A stretch of 64,000 nt of DNA from Chelatococcus asaccharovorans (GCF_003201475.1 NZ_QJJK01000003.1:186001-250000), one strand, 5' to 3'; shown: positions 46,772 to 56,521, counted from the stretch's first letter. Numbers and translations are program-made. Notes: generated by a model not told the origin, from the sequence alone.

Positions 46772-47482
46772 ATGCGGCTGCCGGGCTCGCTCTGGCTCGG
46801 GCTGTCTTTTCTCATCGTCTCTATCGCGCCGACCGCCGCATCGGCGGCCTGCGCCAGCCGTCTCAGCACCATTGCGGATACCGCCGCGATCTGTGGGGGA
46901 GAAGCGCGGCTCAGCGATACCATTGCGGCGGTGGAGTCGATGGACAGCGTGGAGGATCTCTCGTTCGAAGCGATGGAGGTTCAGCCGACCCCCGCAGGCG
47001 AAACACGCTTCGGCATCGAGATTGTCAGCCGCCTCGGCGCGAAGACCGTATCCCCGGCAGATCTCTTGTGGTTCCAGGCCGCCTTTGCTGAAGCCGACCT
47101 GAGGGACAACCTCGCGACCTTGCAGCCCCAACCCCGGGCGAGCCAAGCCGAACGGCCACAGGCCGGCCTGCAGCCGGACGGATGGTTCCTGTCAGCGGGG
47201 CTTCTCTATCACTGGTTGCCGAACCTCAGGCACGCCTTCTTCACAAGTCTCGCCTGGCAGGAGCCTCCGCGCGCCGCTCTGCGCGGCCATGGGGACGACA
47301 AGGCGATGCTGACGATCGGGAGCGGTACACGGCTGACCTGGTCGCCAGTCGATGGTGTGGATCTCGGCCTCGAGGTGCTCTATGCGCGCACCGGCGAATT
47401 CGTGCACAGGCGCGTCGGCTTCAAGGACATGACGCTGGACGGCAAGATCGACGCGCGCCTGCGTTTCAACAAGGAGTTCTAG
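46772..47482 (+). CDS. Short exported protein with porin-like C-terminus
   Basis: 236 residues. The start at 46772 gives a clean signal peptide (MRLPGSLWLGLSFLIV to TAASAAC); a 50-residue in-frame upstream extension is discarded. After Ala/Glu-rich segments the last 80 residues alternate like outer-membrane beta-strands (LTIGSGTRLTWSPVDGVDLG, then LEVLYARTGEF, IDARLRFNKEF), and the chain ends in Phe, the sorting signature for outer-membrane proteins. The WSPV-x-LxLxxEVLY phrase recalls rhizobial porins, which are much longer. It may be a small outer-membrane protein or a decayed porin. Confidence 0.6.
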   Translation: MRLPGSLWLGLSFLIVSIAPTAASAACASRLSTIADTAAICGGEARLSDTIAAVESMDSVEDLSFEAMEVQPTPAGETRFGIEIVSRLGAKTVSPADLLWFQAAFAEADLRDNLATLQPQPRASQAERPQAGLQPDGWFLSAGLLYHWLPNLRHAFFTSLAWQEPPRAALRGHGDDKAMLTIGSGTRLTWSPVDGVDLGLEVLYARTGEFVHRRVGFKDMTLDGKIDARLRFNKEF

Positions 47483-47520
47483 AGCGCCGATCTGATTGGA
47501 TCAGATCGAAACGCGCTCTA
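47480..47520. terminator. Double hairpin ending two convergent genes
   Basis: Outer arms AGAGCGC (47481-47487) and GCGCTCT (47513-47519) enclose a perfect CGATCTGAT-TGG-ATCAGATCG (47488-47508). The upstream stop codon TAG lies in the palindrome and the convergent gene ends 7 bases beyond it, so it is placed to terminate both. Confidence 0.65.
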
Positions 47521-47526
47521 ATCCGA

Positions 47527-48420
47527 TCACGCCTCCTGCGTATCGATGCTCTGGACGAACCGCAGGATAGCCTTCATCACCGCCGGCTCCCAGGTCAAGG
47601 GCGTGTGGCCCTGATCCGGAATGGTCAGGGCTTCCATCTTCGGGTAGCGGGCCTGCATGGCGGACAGCGTCGCCTCGGACAGGATATCCGAATTGGCGCC
47701 GCGAATGGTCAGCAGCGGGACATGGCGCAGGAGATCGCAGTAGTTCCACAGGTCCGGCAGAGGCTCCTCGAGATCGACGCTCTCCAGGGTCCGGACGAGG
47801 GCTGGATCATAGGCCGGAATGAGCTTGCCCTTCTCCTCCACCCAGGTGCGTCGGGCGAGAAGATCCCAGTCCGCGTCGCCGAGCGTCGGGAACTGGGCAT
47901 TCGACAGAAGTTTGAGAATGCCGACCGCCTCGCGAAAATCCGCCGGCGTCGGCAATTTGCCGATATAGCCGCGGATACGGATCAGCCCGCGCGGATCGAG
48001 CACCGGCCCCACGTCATTGAGAACGGCTCCCTGGATGATACCGGCCCGCGCCACGGCAAGCGCCATGATAAGAAGGCCGCCCCGCGATGTGCCGACGAAG
48101 ATGGCCTGCGGCACACCAAGCGCTGTCAGGACCTGGATCAGGTCGTCGACCTCGACCTGCGGATCGTAGTGGGTCCAGTCCTTGTCCCATTCGGAAAGGC
48201 CGCGGCCGCGATAATCGACGGCTATGACACGGCGCGGCCGGCGGGAATCCGAGGCCAACGCGATCGAGAGCTCGTGGAAATCGGCCGCCGTGCGGGCAAG
48301 CCCCGGCAGGCAGACGACGGGCAGATGGCCGCTGGGGCGATTGCCGTAGATTCTGACATGGAGCCTAAGGCCATCGCTGGCACTCATGAACTCATCGCGG
48401 TAGCCGTCGTTCACAGTCAT
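47527..48420 (-). CDS. Alpha/beta hydrolase
   Basis: 297-residue serine hydrolase. HG-type oxyanion region as CLPGLARTAADF near residue 37, nucleophile elbow VGTSRGGLL near 109, and the catalytic His in PDQGHTPLTW near 273. A catalytic Asp is probably in RGANSDILS near 245. No signal peptide. The substrate is not evident; the family covers esterases, lactonases and dehalogenase relatives. Upstream gap to the lytic transglycosylase is 98 bp. Confidence 0.85.
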   Translation of the reverse strand: MTVNDGYRDEFMSASDGLRLHVRIYGNRPSGHLPVVCLPGLARTAADFHELSIALASDSRRPRRVIAVDYRGRGLSEWDKDWTHYDPQVEVDDLIQVLTALGVPQAIFVGTSRGGLLIMALAVARAGIIQGAVLNDVGPVLDPRGLIRIRGYIGKLPTPADFREAVGILKLLSNAQFPTLGDADWDLLARRTWVEEKGKLIPAYDPALVRTLESVDLEEPLPDLWNYCDLLRHVPLLTIRGANSDILSEATLSAMQARYPKMEALTIPDQGHTPLTWEPAVMKAILRFVQSIDTQEA

Positions 48421-48518
48421 CGCTCACCCAACTAGCGCAGGACAACAGCGCCAAAAAAACATGGCCCCGGCAGGGGAATGCCGGGGCCGATTGCCGACGG
48501 ATCACGGGCAAGGCTCGC

Positions 48519-50846
48519 CTATTGAAACGCCCCTCGCCGGAGATCGCGCTCGATGAACAAGGCCGTCCGGTCGCCCAGAATATGCCGGTAGACCTGAAGA
48601 TTCTCCATAACACGTTGCACATAATTGCGTGTTTCCGGAAAGGGAATGCGCTCGACCCAATCCACCGTGTCGACGCCGTTGTCGCGCGGGTCGCCGTAGG
48701 CCGTGATCCACTTGCGCACATTGCCGGGCCCGGCATTGTAGGCGGCAAAGGTCAGGATATAGGACCCCCGCCAATAGCCGACGAGCTCGCCGAGATGGGC
48801 GGTTCCGAGGGTCGCGTTATAAGCCGGATCATTCGTCAGGCGGTCGACGTCGAAGGGAAGGCCCGCCCTCTGCGCGGTGGCTTTCGCCGTCGCGGGCATG
48901 AGCTGCATGAGCCCGCGGGCGCCCGCCGAGGATACGGCATCGGCCGCGAAGGCACTCTCCTGCCGCGCGATGGCATAGGTCATCGACCGCTCGACGCTGT
49001 CGCCGGCCGCCTCGAAGGACGGAATGCCGTTCGTCGGAAAGGCGGTCCGGTCGAGAGGAAAGCCGCGGTAGAGCGCGCGCTTGCCGACCACCAGTTCCGC
49101 GCGCGTATCCCCCAGCGAGCCGGCGATATGGGCGACCGCGGTCATCGCGTCGGCGCCCTCGACGTTGCGCGCGAGCTCGTCGATGAGGAGGATGGCGATG
49201 CGCCGCTCATCCAGATGATAGAGCAGGCGGATGGCCTGGACGATATCGCTCTTTTCCAGCGTCGCGCGCGCCAGGATATCGCCCTTCGGCGGCGGGCTCA
49301 CGGGCAGGTCCGTCTTGCCGAGCCGGGCGCGGGCAAGCTGCCCGTAGTACGTCGTGACATGTTGGGCGGCAGCTTCGTAGAAGGCGTTCGCGCCCGCCGC
49401 ATCCTTCGCGGCCTCGGCGGCCCGTCCGCGCCAATAGGTTACGCGCGCGACCGAGATCGGCAGGTCGGCATGCGGCTCTGCGGCGGCGAAATGCTTGGCT
49501 GCGATGTCCGGCTTGTCGAGAAACCGCAGGGCAATCCAGCCCGCGAGCATCTCTGTCTCGATCGTGTCCGTCTCGCTGACGGCCACATTCGGCTTGATGA
49601 TGTCATAGGCCATCTGCGGCTCGCCTGCCTCGATGAGGCCTCGCGCCAGGCGTTGGCGCTCCTTCGCCCATTGGTCGCCCTCGACGACTGCCTCCGGCTT
49701 TGTCGGGGCCTTCAGCATGATCGCCGCGGCTTCCGCGCGCTTGCCCTGGCGGCGCAGTTCCTGGGCTTCGACGAACTGGATCAGCGGATCCGCCCGCTCC
49801 GCAGCGCTGAGGCCATTGAGCGCCGGCTTGAGATTGCCGCCACGCTCGATGGTCATCCGCGCCTTCAGAAGCTTGACCTCGCGGGGGCCGATGTCGGCCG
49901 CCAGCCGCTGCGCCGAGGTCCAGTCCTTGCGGAAGGCCAGGCGCTCCAACCGGGCGCGATTGTTGGCCGCGGTCAGGACGGTCGGAAAACTCTCGCGAAT
50001 GGCGCGCTCGAGGTCGCGATCAACGGGATCGTTGCGCCAGGCGTCCTGGACAAGCGCGAAGGCCTTTTTGTCCAGCGTCGCGTCACCTTGTCCGCCGCTC
50101 TTGTCAGTCGCCGACTGCTGGTAGGCGAGCGCCAGCGCGAACTTGCCATCGGCGCTTTCCGGCTGGCGTCCGGCGAAGAACGACAGGATCGTCGCCGGAG
50201 ACACCTTCTGCCGCCACATCGCCCGTTCGGTATGGCGTTGCGTGATGTCACGCTGCGGCCAGTCGGCGTGTTCGGCGAGAAAAGACGACAGGCGGCTGTA
50301 GCCGAGATGCGAGCCATTGTGTCTGATGGCGATCCATTCGACGAGCGTACGCGCTGCTCCACCTGAGAGACCGGCGGCAAGGGCATCGCCGCCGGCAATG
50401 TCGCCGTTGCGGTAGAGATCGATGATCTTCGTGACCGCATCCGCTTCGACGGTGACGGCATCGAGATCGGGGCGCGCGACCGAGGGGGCATGCAGCGGCG
50501 GGGCATACGGCGGCTTGGTGTCGCCGCTGGACATCTCGTTGGGGCTGGCATAAGCGAGGGTCGTGCCCTCCGTACCGGTTGGCGCAGACGCCTCCTCCGC
50601 GGCTTGAGACCCCATTGGGTCCGCTTCCGCAATGGCCTCTGCCGCCGAGCGGCGAGGCCTTTCGGTGGCAATCCCGGTTGCCGGGGCAGGGGGCGGGAGA
50701 GGGAGCCGCAGCGCGGCCGAAGGCATCTCTACCTTGATGTCATGCCCAGGCGCCGTCATCCGTGTCGGCAGCCTATCCGGCCACACGACAGCGATCGACA
50801 GAACGGCAACCGCGATTCCCGCCAGAAGGCGTGCTCTCGGCTTCAT
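48519..50846 (-). CDS. slt: Soluble lytic murein transglycosylase
   Basis: 775 residues. N-terminal hydrophobic signal/anchor (LLAGIAVAVLSIAVVWP), a Pro-rich linker, a long superhelical region of about 450 residues, and a C-terminal SLT domain with the catalytic Glu in AIARQESAFAADA and the later motifs GARGLMQLMPATA and AAYNAGPGNV. The start at 50846 has GGGAG 7 bases upstream; a GTG ten codons earlier is less likely. Cleaves glycan strands to 1,6-anhydro products in the periplasm. Confidence 0.92.
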   Translation of the reverse strand: MKPRARLLAGIAVAVLSIAVVWPDRLPTRMTAPGHDIKVEMPSAALRLPLPPPAPATGIATERPRRSAAEAIAEADPMGSQAAEEASAPTGTEGTTLAYASPNEMSSGDTKPPYAPPLHAPSVARPDLDAVTVEADAVTKIIDLYRNGDIAGGDALAAGLSGGAARTLVEWIAIRHNGSHLGYSRLSSFLAEHADWPQRDITQRHTERAMWRQKVSPATILSFFAGRQPESADGKFALALAYQQSATDKSGGQGDATLDKKAFALVQDAWRNDPVDRDLERAIRESFPTVLTAANNRARLERLAFRKDWTSAQRLAADIGPREVKLLKARMTIERGGNLKPALNGLSAAERADPLIQFVEAQELRRQGKRAEAAAIMLKAPTKPEAVVEGDQWAKERQRLARGLIEAGEPQMAYDIIKPNVAVSETDTIETEMLAGWIALRFLDKPDIAAKHFAAAEPHADLPISVARVTYWRGRAAEAAKDAAGANAFYEAAAQHVTTYYGQLARARLGKTDLPVSPPPKGDILARATLEKSDIVQAIRLLYHLDERRIAILLIDELARNVEGADAMTAVAHIAGSLGDTRAELVVGKRALYRGFPLDRTAFPTNGIPSFEAAGDSVERSMTYAIARQESAFAADAVSSAGARGLMQLMPATAKATAQRAGLPFDVDRLTNDPAYNATLGTAHLGELVGYWRGSYILTFAAYNAGPGNVRKWITAYGDPRDNGVDTVDWVERIPFPETRNYVQRVMENLQVYRHILGDRTALFIERDLRRGAFQ

Positions 50847-51068
50847 CCGGTCACTCCCGAACTCGAGCGCGGACACACGATACCCACGTTAAGAAAGTTG
50901 TCGCTCCTGGATCTTAACGAATTCCAAATCACCCGTATCACACCTTTACTATGCTGGCCTTTTGCGCCATCACCGTGAAGAGGCTATGACTTCCTCCGCG
51001 TGCTGGTGGCCAACCGCCGCACGAAAAAACGCTGCATGGGAGATTCCCCTCGCGGGAAAACCACACCA

Positions 51069-51962
51069 ATGACTTCACGCTCTCCCTTCAAGGGATCGAT
51101 CACTGCGCTCGTTACGCCCTTCCGCGATGGTGCCCTCGACGAGGCCGCTTTTCGCGCCCATGTCGACTGGCAGATCGAGAACGGCACCCATGGGCTTGTT
51201 CCGGTCGGCACGACGGGGGAAAGCCCGACGCTCTCCCATGCCGAACACAAACAGGTGGTCGAATGGTGCGTCGCCGCCGCGGGCGGGCGTGTTCCCGTGA
51301 TTGCCGGTGCCGGCTCCAACAACACGGCCGAAGCCGTGGATCTCGCGCGCCATGCGGAGGAGGCCGGCGCCCAGGGCGTGCTGGTCGTGACCCCCTATTA
51401 CAACAAGCCCGGCCAGGAAGGGCTCTATCAGCACTTCAAGGCCATCAACGATGCCATCGGCATCCCTATCCTGATCTACAACATCCCCTCGCGGTCCGTG
51501 ATCGACATGTCCGTCGACACCATGAAGCGGCTCTTCGAGCTTCCGAACATCGCGGGGGTCAAGGACGCAACCGCCAATGTCGCGCGCGTGAGCCTGCAAC
51601 GCGCGGCCATGGGTCCGCAGTTTAATCAACTTTCTGGCGAAGATGCGACGGCGCTCGGATTCATGGCGCACGGCGGCGACGGCTGCATTTCCGTCAGCGC
51701 CAATGTCGCGCCGAAGCTCTGCGCGGAGTTCCAGGAGGCTTGCCTCAGGGGCGACTACGCGGCCGCGCTTGCCATCCAGGATCGGCTGATGCCGTTGCAC
51801 ACGGCGCTCTTCATCGAGACCAATCCCTCGCCGGCGAAGGCGGCTCTTGCGCTGCTTGGGCGCATGGCGCCGGATACGCGGCTGCCGATGGTTCCGGTCT
51901 CCGACGCGACGCGCCACGCGCTCCACGAAGCCCTGGTGCATGCCGGGCTGATCAATGGGTGA
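51069..51962 (+). CDS. dapA: 4-hydroxy-tetrahydrodipicolinate synthase
   Basis: 297-residue TIM-barrel aldolase condensing pyruvate with aspartate semialdehyde on the lysine/diaminopimelate route. Schiff-base Lys in AGVKDATAN, the Tyr and Arg in LIYNIPSRS, and the paired Thr in [12 protein letters not shown] are all present. Start at 51069 by family alignment; an ATG at 51036 would add 11 residues. smpB follows 6 bases after. Confidence 0.95.
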   Translation: MTSRSPFKGSITALVTPFRDGALDEAAFRAHVDWQIENGTHGLVPVGTTGESPTLSHAEHKQVVEWCVAAAGGRVPVIAGAGSNNTAEAVDLARHAEEAGAQGVLVVTPYYNKPGQEGLYQHFKAINDAIGIPILIYNIPSRSVIDMSVDTMKRLFELPNIAGVKDATANVARVSLQRAAMGPQFNQLSGEDATALGFMAHGGDGCISVSANVAPKLCAEFQEACLRGDYAAALAIQDRLMPLHTALFIETNPSPAKAALALLGRMAPDTRLPMVPVSDATRHALHEALVHAGLING

Positions 51963-51968
51963 GGTCTA

Positions 51969-52439
51969 ATGTCGGCCGGTAAGGAAACGACGCGGAACGT
52001 TGCCGAGAACCGGAAGGCGCGCTTCAACTATGAGATCGTCGAGAAGATCGAGGCCGGAATTGCCTTGACCGGCACGGAAGTCAAATCGCTCAGGGAAGGC
52101 AAGGCGACCATCGCGGAAGCCTATGCCGGTCCCTCGGGCGAGGAATTCCTGCTGTTCAACGCCTATATCCCGGAATATCTGCAGGCCAACCGCTTCAACC
52201 ATGAGACCCGGCGCCCGCGGAAGCTGCTCCTGCATAAACGCCAGATCAACAAGCTGATCGGCGCTACCCAGCGTCAGGGCTTCACCGTCGTGCCGCTCAG
52301 GATCTATTTCAATCCCAAAGGGCGCGCGAAAGTGGAGATCGCCCTGGCGCGCGGCAAGAACCTCGGGGATAAGCGCGAGACCGAGAAGAAGCGCGATTGG
52401 GATCGCGAGCGCTCACGCTTGATGCGCGAGAAGGGCTGA
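51969..52439 (+). CDS. smpB: SsrA-binding protein SmpB
   Basis: 156 residues; partner of tmRNA in rescue of stalled ribosomes. [36 protein letters not shown] in part, and the basic tail [17 protein letters not shown] are diagnostic. The tmRNA gene is not in the window. Co-transcribed with dapA. Confidence 0.96.
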   Translation: MSAGKETTRNVAENRKARFNYEIVEKIEAGIALTGTEVKSLREGKATIAEAYAGPSGEEFLLFNAYIPEYLQANRFNHETRRPRKLLLHKRQINKLIGATQRQGFTVVPLRIYFNPKGRAKVEIALARGKNLGDKRETEKKRDWDRERSRLMREKG

Positions 52440-52470
52440 TCCCTTCGCGCAGCGGTTCACGGCGGCACCG

Positions 52471-53154
52471 TCACGGCCGCCCATCGAGGTAGGCGCGCAC
52501 GCGCTGGAACACGGCCCTGAACATGTCGGGGGTGAGCACACGCGTATTCGTGTTGTAGCGCGAGCAGTGATAGCTGTCGAACAGCCGGACGGGTCCGATC
52601 GCGTGTTCGGCGCCATGGGCGAAGGGGATGCGGCCAAGCCTTTCTCCGAAGGCGCGGACGACGCTTTCATGGGCAATGCGGCCGAGCGCGACGACGGCCG
52701 ATAGCTGTGGCATCGCGCCGATCTGGCCGGCGAGGAACGGGCGGCAGGTGGCGATCTCGACGCCCGTCGGCTTGTTCTGTGGTGGTACGCAGCGCACGGC
52801 ATTGACGATCATACCGTCATCAAGCGTGAGGCCGTCGTCCGGCGTCGCCGCATACTGGCCGTGCGCGAAGCCAAACTCGGTCAAGGTCGCATAGAGGAGA
52901 TCGCCGGCATAGTCGCCCGTAAAGGGACGGCCGGTCCGGTTGGCGCCGCGCAGGCCGGGCGCGAGCCCGACAATCATCAGCCGCGCGTTGGACGGGCCGA
53001 AAGCGGCGACCGGCGCGTTGTGCCATTCCGGCTCGCGCGCCCGCCACTCTTCGCGAAAGGCCACCAACCGCGGGCAAAGCGGGCAGTCACGGCCCGGTTG
53101 TTCCGTCTGGTGCTGCACAGCGCGCTGCGAAGCGGCCCTCGAAGCGGCCCTCAA
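52471..53154 (-). CDS. Uracil-DNA glycosylase, family 5 (UdgB-like)
   Basis: 227 residues. Fe-S-type cysteines in DCPLCPRL near residue 24 and further ones in VRCVPP and TCRPFL. Motif A is GLAPGLRGANRTGRPFTGD; motif B is DSYHCSRYNTNTRVL, where family 5 usually has HPSxxNT. It removes uracil and other deaminated bases from DNA. The start is uncertain: TTG at 53154 overlaps the stop of the NYN gene, and GTG at 53118 is an alternative. Last gene of the minus-strand block with rpoZ, rsh and NYN. Confidence 0.87.
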   Translation of the reverse strand: MRAASRAASQRAVQHQTEQPGRDCPLCPRLVAFREEWRAREPEWHNAPVAAFGPSNARLMIVGLAPGLRGANRTGRPFTGDYAGDLLYATLTEFGFAHGQYAATPDDGLTLDDGMIVNAVRCVPPQNKPTGVEIATCRPFLAGQIGAMPQLSAVVALGRIAHESVVRAFGERLGRIPFAHGAEHAIGPVRLFDSYHCSRYNTNTRVLTPDMFRAVFQRVRAYLDGRP

Positions 53155-53810
53155 GGGGACTCGACGCCGTCTTCGTCGCCGAGGTTGGGCTGCCGGATCC
53201 CGTAGCGTTTCTCGACGGCGTAGCGCGCGCGGACGGTATCGGCCTTGTCCTCGAAGCCCAGCGGCCGCTGCCTGTCCGAACGCTCGGTCGGATCGCGGCC
53301 GATGCGCGAGGCGAGCTGCATGATTTCGATGAACTCGTCCGCCTGGCGGCGCAATTCGTCGGCTATCATCGGCGGCTGGGTCGAAATGGTCGAGATCACC
53401 GAGACCCGCACGCCCCGTCGCTGCATCGCTTCCACGAGCGAGCGAAAATCCCCGTCGCCTGAAAACAGGATCATTTCGTCGATATAGGGCGCGAGCTCCA
53501 GCGCATCGATCGCGAGCTCAATGTCCATGTTGCCCTTGACCTTGCGGCGGCCGGCGGAATCGACGAACTCCTTGGTGGGCTTGGTCACGACGCGATAGCC
53601 GTTATAATCCAGCCAGTCGATCAGAGGTCTAATAGAAGAATATTCCTGATCTTCGATCAGGGCTGTGTAGTAGAAGGCGCGCACCAGATTCCCGCGCCCC
53701 TTGAATTCTTTCAAAAGACGCTTGTAGTCGATGTCAAAGCCTAATGTCTTTGTCGTCGCATAGAGGTTCGCCCCATCGATAAATAACGCGAGACGTTGCG
53801 GGCTTGTCAT
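53151..53810 (-). CDS. NYN domain protein (LabA/DUF88 family)
   Basis: 219-residue PIN-like nuclease-fold protein. Conserved acidic residues lie in ALFIDGANLY near residue 10, GNMDIELAIDALEL near 95 and LFSGDGDFRSLVEA near 118, as expected for a metal-dependent RNase-type site. Start at 53810; the frame stays open for 103 more codons upstream, but that stretch shows no protein-like character. Overlaps the glycosylase gene by four bases. Role probably RNA processing; target unknown. Confidence 0.88.
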   Translation of the reverse strand: MTSPQRLALFIDGANLYATTKTLGFDIDYKRLLKEFKGRGNLVRAFYYTALIEDQEYSSIRPLIDWLDYNGYRVVTKPTKEFVDSAGRRKVKGNMDIELAIDALELAPYIDEMILFSGDGDFRSLVEAMQRRGVRVSVISTISTQPPMIADELRRQADEFIEIMQLASRIGRDPTERSDRQRPLGFEDKADTVRARYAVEKRYGIRQPNLGDEDGVESP

Positions 53811-54316
53811 TGATTTTTTCTCGATTAGGCGTTTTACAGAGTCGAACCTGTCGTCCGTAGACGGCATCGTGAAAAATGTATCAGTATCACCAAACGTGCT
53901 ACGGGCATTCAACAGTTGCTGTCGCACAGTTGCGATAGAAATGACAAGCGCATTTTGCCCCACCGTCCAGAAATGTCCAGCGGCGGCGACATCCGCGGGA
54001 TCCCCCTTACGCTGGCGCTTCGCATGGCTGATGCCATTAACTATAAAAGCGTACACCTCTACTCTGAACGGATCCTCGCCCGCGTGGTCACCTGACCCAT
54101 AATAATAGCCTTGCCTCACGAAAGAACCTGAGCGGGAGCCCAGGGCTCTCGGACGTTTCGGCCTGTGGGTGGGAGCGGGGGGGTGAGCGCGGACCGAGAA
54201 AACCCCGTTTCACAAATATCAGCGAGCAATTCGTCGGCGTCAAACGCGGCAGCTGAGGCACTATATGCCAGCCTCGCGGAGCATACACCGTCTCCCCGGG
54301 TTTTGTGGGGGATAAA
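53811..54316. other. 506-bp region between rsh and the NYN gene
   Basis: Lower in G+C than its surroundings in parts, with A/T runs near 53815 and 54100. It contains an open in-frame extension of the NYN gene (to 54119) without recognisable protein features. No RNA gene, repeat or clear promoter was found. Confidence 0.4.
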
Positions 54317-56521
54317 TCAGCCGACGCTCCGCTCGATCTTGCTGACGACGGGCTTGGCCCTGAGCTCGCTGATGATCGCATTGAGATGCTTGAGGTCCCA
54401 CACCGATAGGTCAATGACAAGATCGGTGAAATCGGGCGTTCGGCGGCTCATGGCGATGTTCTCGATATTGCCGTCGTGCTCGGCGATCACCTGCGCGATC
54501 TGCGCCAGTGATCCCGGCTCGTTGATCGAGTTGAGCTTGATACGCGCCGGGAAGCGCTGCGCATTGTGCTCATCGATATCCCATCTGACGTCGAGCCAGC
54601 GATCCGGCTCGTTCTCGACATCGGCGAGCGCCGGCGACTGGATGGGGTAGATGGTCACGCCTTCCCCGGCGGTCAGGATGCCGACGATGCGATCGCCGGG
54701 CACGGCGCCACCGTCCGGCGCGAAGCGCACGGGCAGGTCGCTCGCGATGCCCCGGATTGGAATGGCATGGCCTTCCCCGGCAGTCTCGGGACCGCCGGGG
54801 ACCTTGAATTTGAAGGATGTATCGCTTTTCAGGCCGAACCAGCCGTGCCCGATGGCACCGTCCACGGTCGGCCGGCGCTCGTCCTTGTATTCGGGATAAA
54901 CGGCCTTCACCACGTCGCCGGAGAACATCTCGCCGCGACCGACGGAGGCAAGGACATCCTCCACGGACATGCGGGCGAGGCGCGGAAGCGCGGCCTTCAG
55001 CTTGTCCTCGCCGAAGGCCTTGCCGGCGCGCTCGAAGGCGCGCTCGATGATCTGGCGGCCGAGGCCGGCATACTGGCGGCGCACGGCGGTGCGTGTCGCC
55101 CGCCGGATGGCGGCGCGCGCCTTGCCCGTCGTGACGAGGGATTCCCAGGCTGCCGGGGGCACCTGCTCCTGCGCGCGGATGATCTCGACCTCATCGCCGT
55201 TCTGCAGCTCCGAGAGAAGCGGCGCGATGCGCCCGTTGATCTTGCAGCCGACCGCCGTATTGCCGACGTCGGTATGCACGGCATAGGCGAAATCGATCGG
55301 CGTCGCCCGCCGCGGCAAGGCGATCAGGCGGCCCTTCGGGGTGAAGCAGAACACCTGGTCGTGGAACAGCTCGAGCTTGGTGTGCTCCAGAAACTCCTCC
55401 GGGTTGTCGCCCTCCGCCAGAAGGTCCACGGTGCGCCGCAGCCACTGGTAGGCGCGGCTTTCGCCGGCGCCCTGCGTCGCGCCAGTGGCGCCTTCCTTGT
55501 AGGCGGAATGGGCGGCAATGCCGTATTCCGCGATCGCGTCCATTTCCTCGGTGCGCAATTGCAGCTCGACGCGCTGATGGCCGGGCCCGATCACCGTGGT
55601 GTGGATGGACCGATAATCGTTCTGCTTGGGCGTCGAGACATAGTCTTTGTAGCGCCCGGGCACCATCGGCCAGGTCGTATGCACGACGCCGAGCGCGCGG
55701 TAGCAGTCGTCGATAGTCTTGACGATGATGCGGAAGGCAAAGATATCGGACAATTGCTCGAAGGCGACGGACTTGCGCTCCATTTTCCGCCAGATGGAAT
55801 AGGGGCGCTTGCGGCGGCCGGTGACGACAGCCGGAATATTGCGATCGGCGAGCCGCGCGGTCAGGTCGTTCTCGATCGCCTCGATCAGCTGTCCGTTATT
55901 GCGGGTCACCTCCTCCAGACGCTTGTTGATCGTTTCGAACGCCTCGGGCTTGAGCGTGCGGAAGGCGATGTCTTCCAGTTCGTCGCGCATCCATTGGATA
56001 CCCATGCGGCCGGCGAGCGGCGCATAGATCTCCAAGGTTTCCTCGGCGATGCGCACGCGCTTGGCGGGCTGCATGAAATGCAGCGTCCGCATGTTGTGCA
56101 GGCGATCGGCAAGCTTGACGAGCAGCACGCGCACGTCGGCGGCAATCGCCAGCAGGAGCTTGCGGAAATTCTCGCCCTGCGTGGCCTTCTTGGACACGAA
56201 GTCGAGCTTCTTGATCTTGGTGAGCCCGTCGACGAGCGCCCCGATCTCCGCCCCGAACAGACGGTCGATCTCCTCGCGCGTGGCGTCCGTATCCTCGATA
56301 GTGTCGTGGAGGACAGCGGCGACGATGGTGGCGTCGTCCAGTTTCAGATCCGTGAGAATCGCGGCGACTTCGAGCGGATGCGAGAAGAACAGATCGCCGG
56401 AGGCGCGCTTCTGCGAGCCATGGGCGCGCATGGCATAAACATAGGCGCGATCGAGCAGCGCCTCGTCCGCATTCGGGTCGTAACGCTTGACGCGCTCGAC
56501 CAATTCATATTGCCGCATCAT
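54317..56521 (-). CDS. rsh: Bifunctional (p)ppGpp synthetase/hydrolase Rsh
   Basis: 734 residues, the single long RelA/SpoT homologue of alphaproteobacteria. Hydrolase HD domain with HPLEVAAIL and LHDTIEDTDA (metal residues), synthetase domain with DYVSTPKQNDYRSIHTT near residue 305, TGS domain near 395 (RLIALPRRATPIDFAYAVHT in part) and a C-terminal ACT domain (SLAQIAQVIAEHDGNIENI). The start at 56521 (MMRQYELVERV) matches rhizobial Rsh proteins; an in-frame ATG at 56560 is possible. Sets the stringent response. Confidence 0.95.
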   Translation of the reverse strand: MMRQYELVERVKRYDPNADEALLDRAYVYAMRAHGSQKRASGDLFFSHPLEVAAILTDLKLDDATIVAAVLHDTIEDTDATREEIDRLFGAEIGALVDGLTKIKKLDFVSKKATQGENFRKLLLAIAADVRVLLVKLADRLHNMRTLHFMQPAKRVRIAEETLEIYAPLAGRMGIQWMRDELEDIAFRTLKPEAFETINKRLEEVTRNNGQLIEAIENDLTARLADRNIPAVVTGRRKRPYSIWRKMERKSVAFEQLSDIFAFRIIVKTIDDCYRALGVVHTTWPMVPGRYKDYVSTPKQNDYRSIHTTVIGPGHQRVELQLRTEEMDAIAEYGIAAHSAYKEGATGATQGAGESRAYQWLRRTVDLLAEGDNPEEFLEHTKLELFHDQVFCFTPKGRLIALPRRATPIDFAYAVHTDVGNTAVGCKINGRIAPLLSELQNGDEVEIIRAQEQVPPAAWESLVTTGKARAAIRRATRTAVRRQYAGLGRQIIERAFERAGKAFGEDKLKAALPRLARMSVEDVLASVGRGEMFSGDVVKAVYPEYKDERRPTVDGAIGHGWFGLKSDTSFKFKVPGGPETAGEGHAIPIRGIASDLPVRFAPDGGAVPGDRIVGILTAGEGVTIYPIQSPALADVENEPDRWLDVRWDIDEHNAQRFPARIKLNSINEPGSLAQIAQVIAEHDGNIENIAMSRRTPDFTDLVIDLSVWDLKHLNAIISELRAKPVVSKIERSVG

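Noticed and set aside
51963-52470. tmRNA gene near smpB
   Set aside because: No tRNA-like ends or tag-peptide frame are seen around smpB; the flanks are coding.
53836-53851. tRNA-like T-arm (GGTTCGACTC on the minus strand)
   Set aside because: The stem does not pair in tRNA register and no acceptor, D or anticodon arm is found around it.
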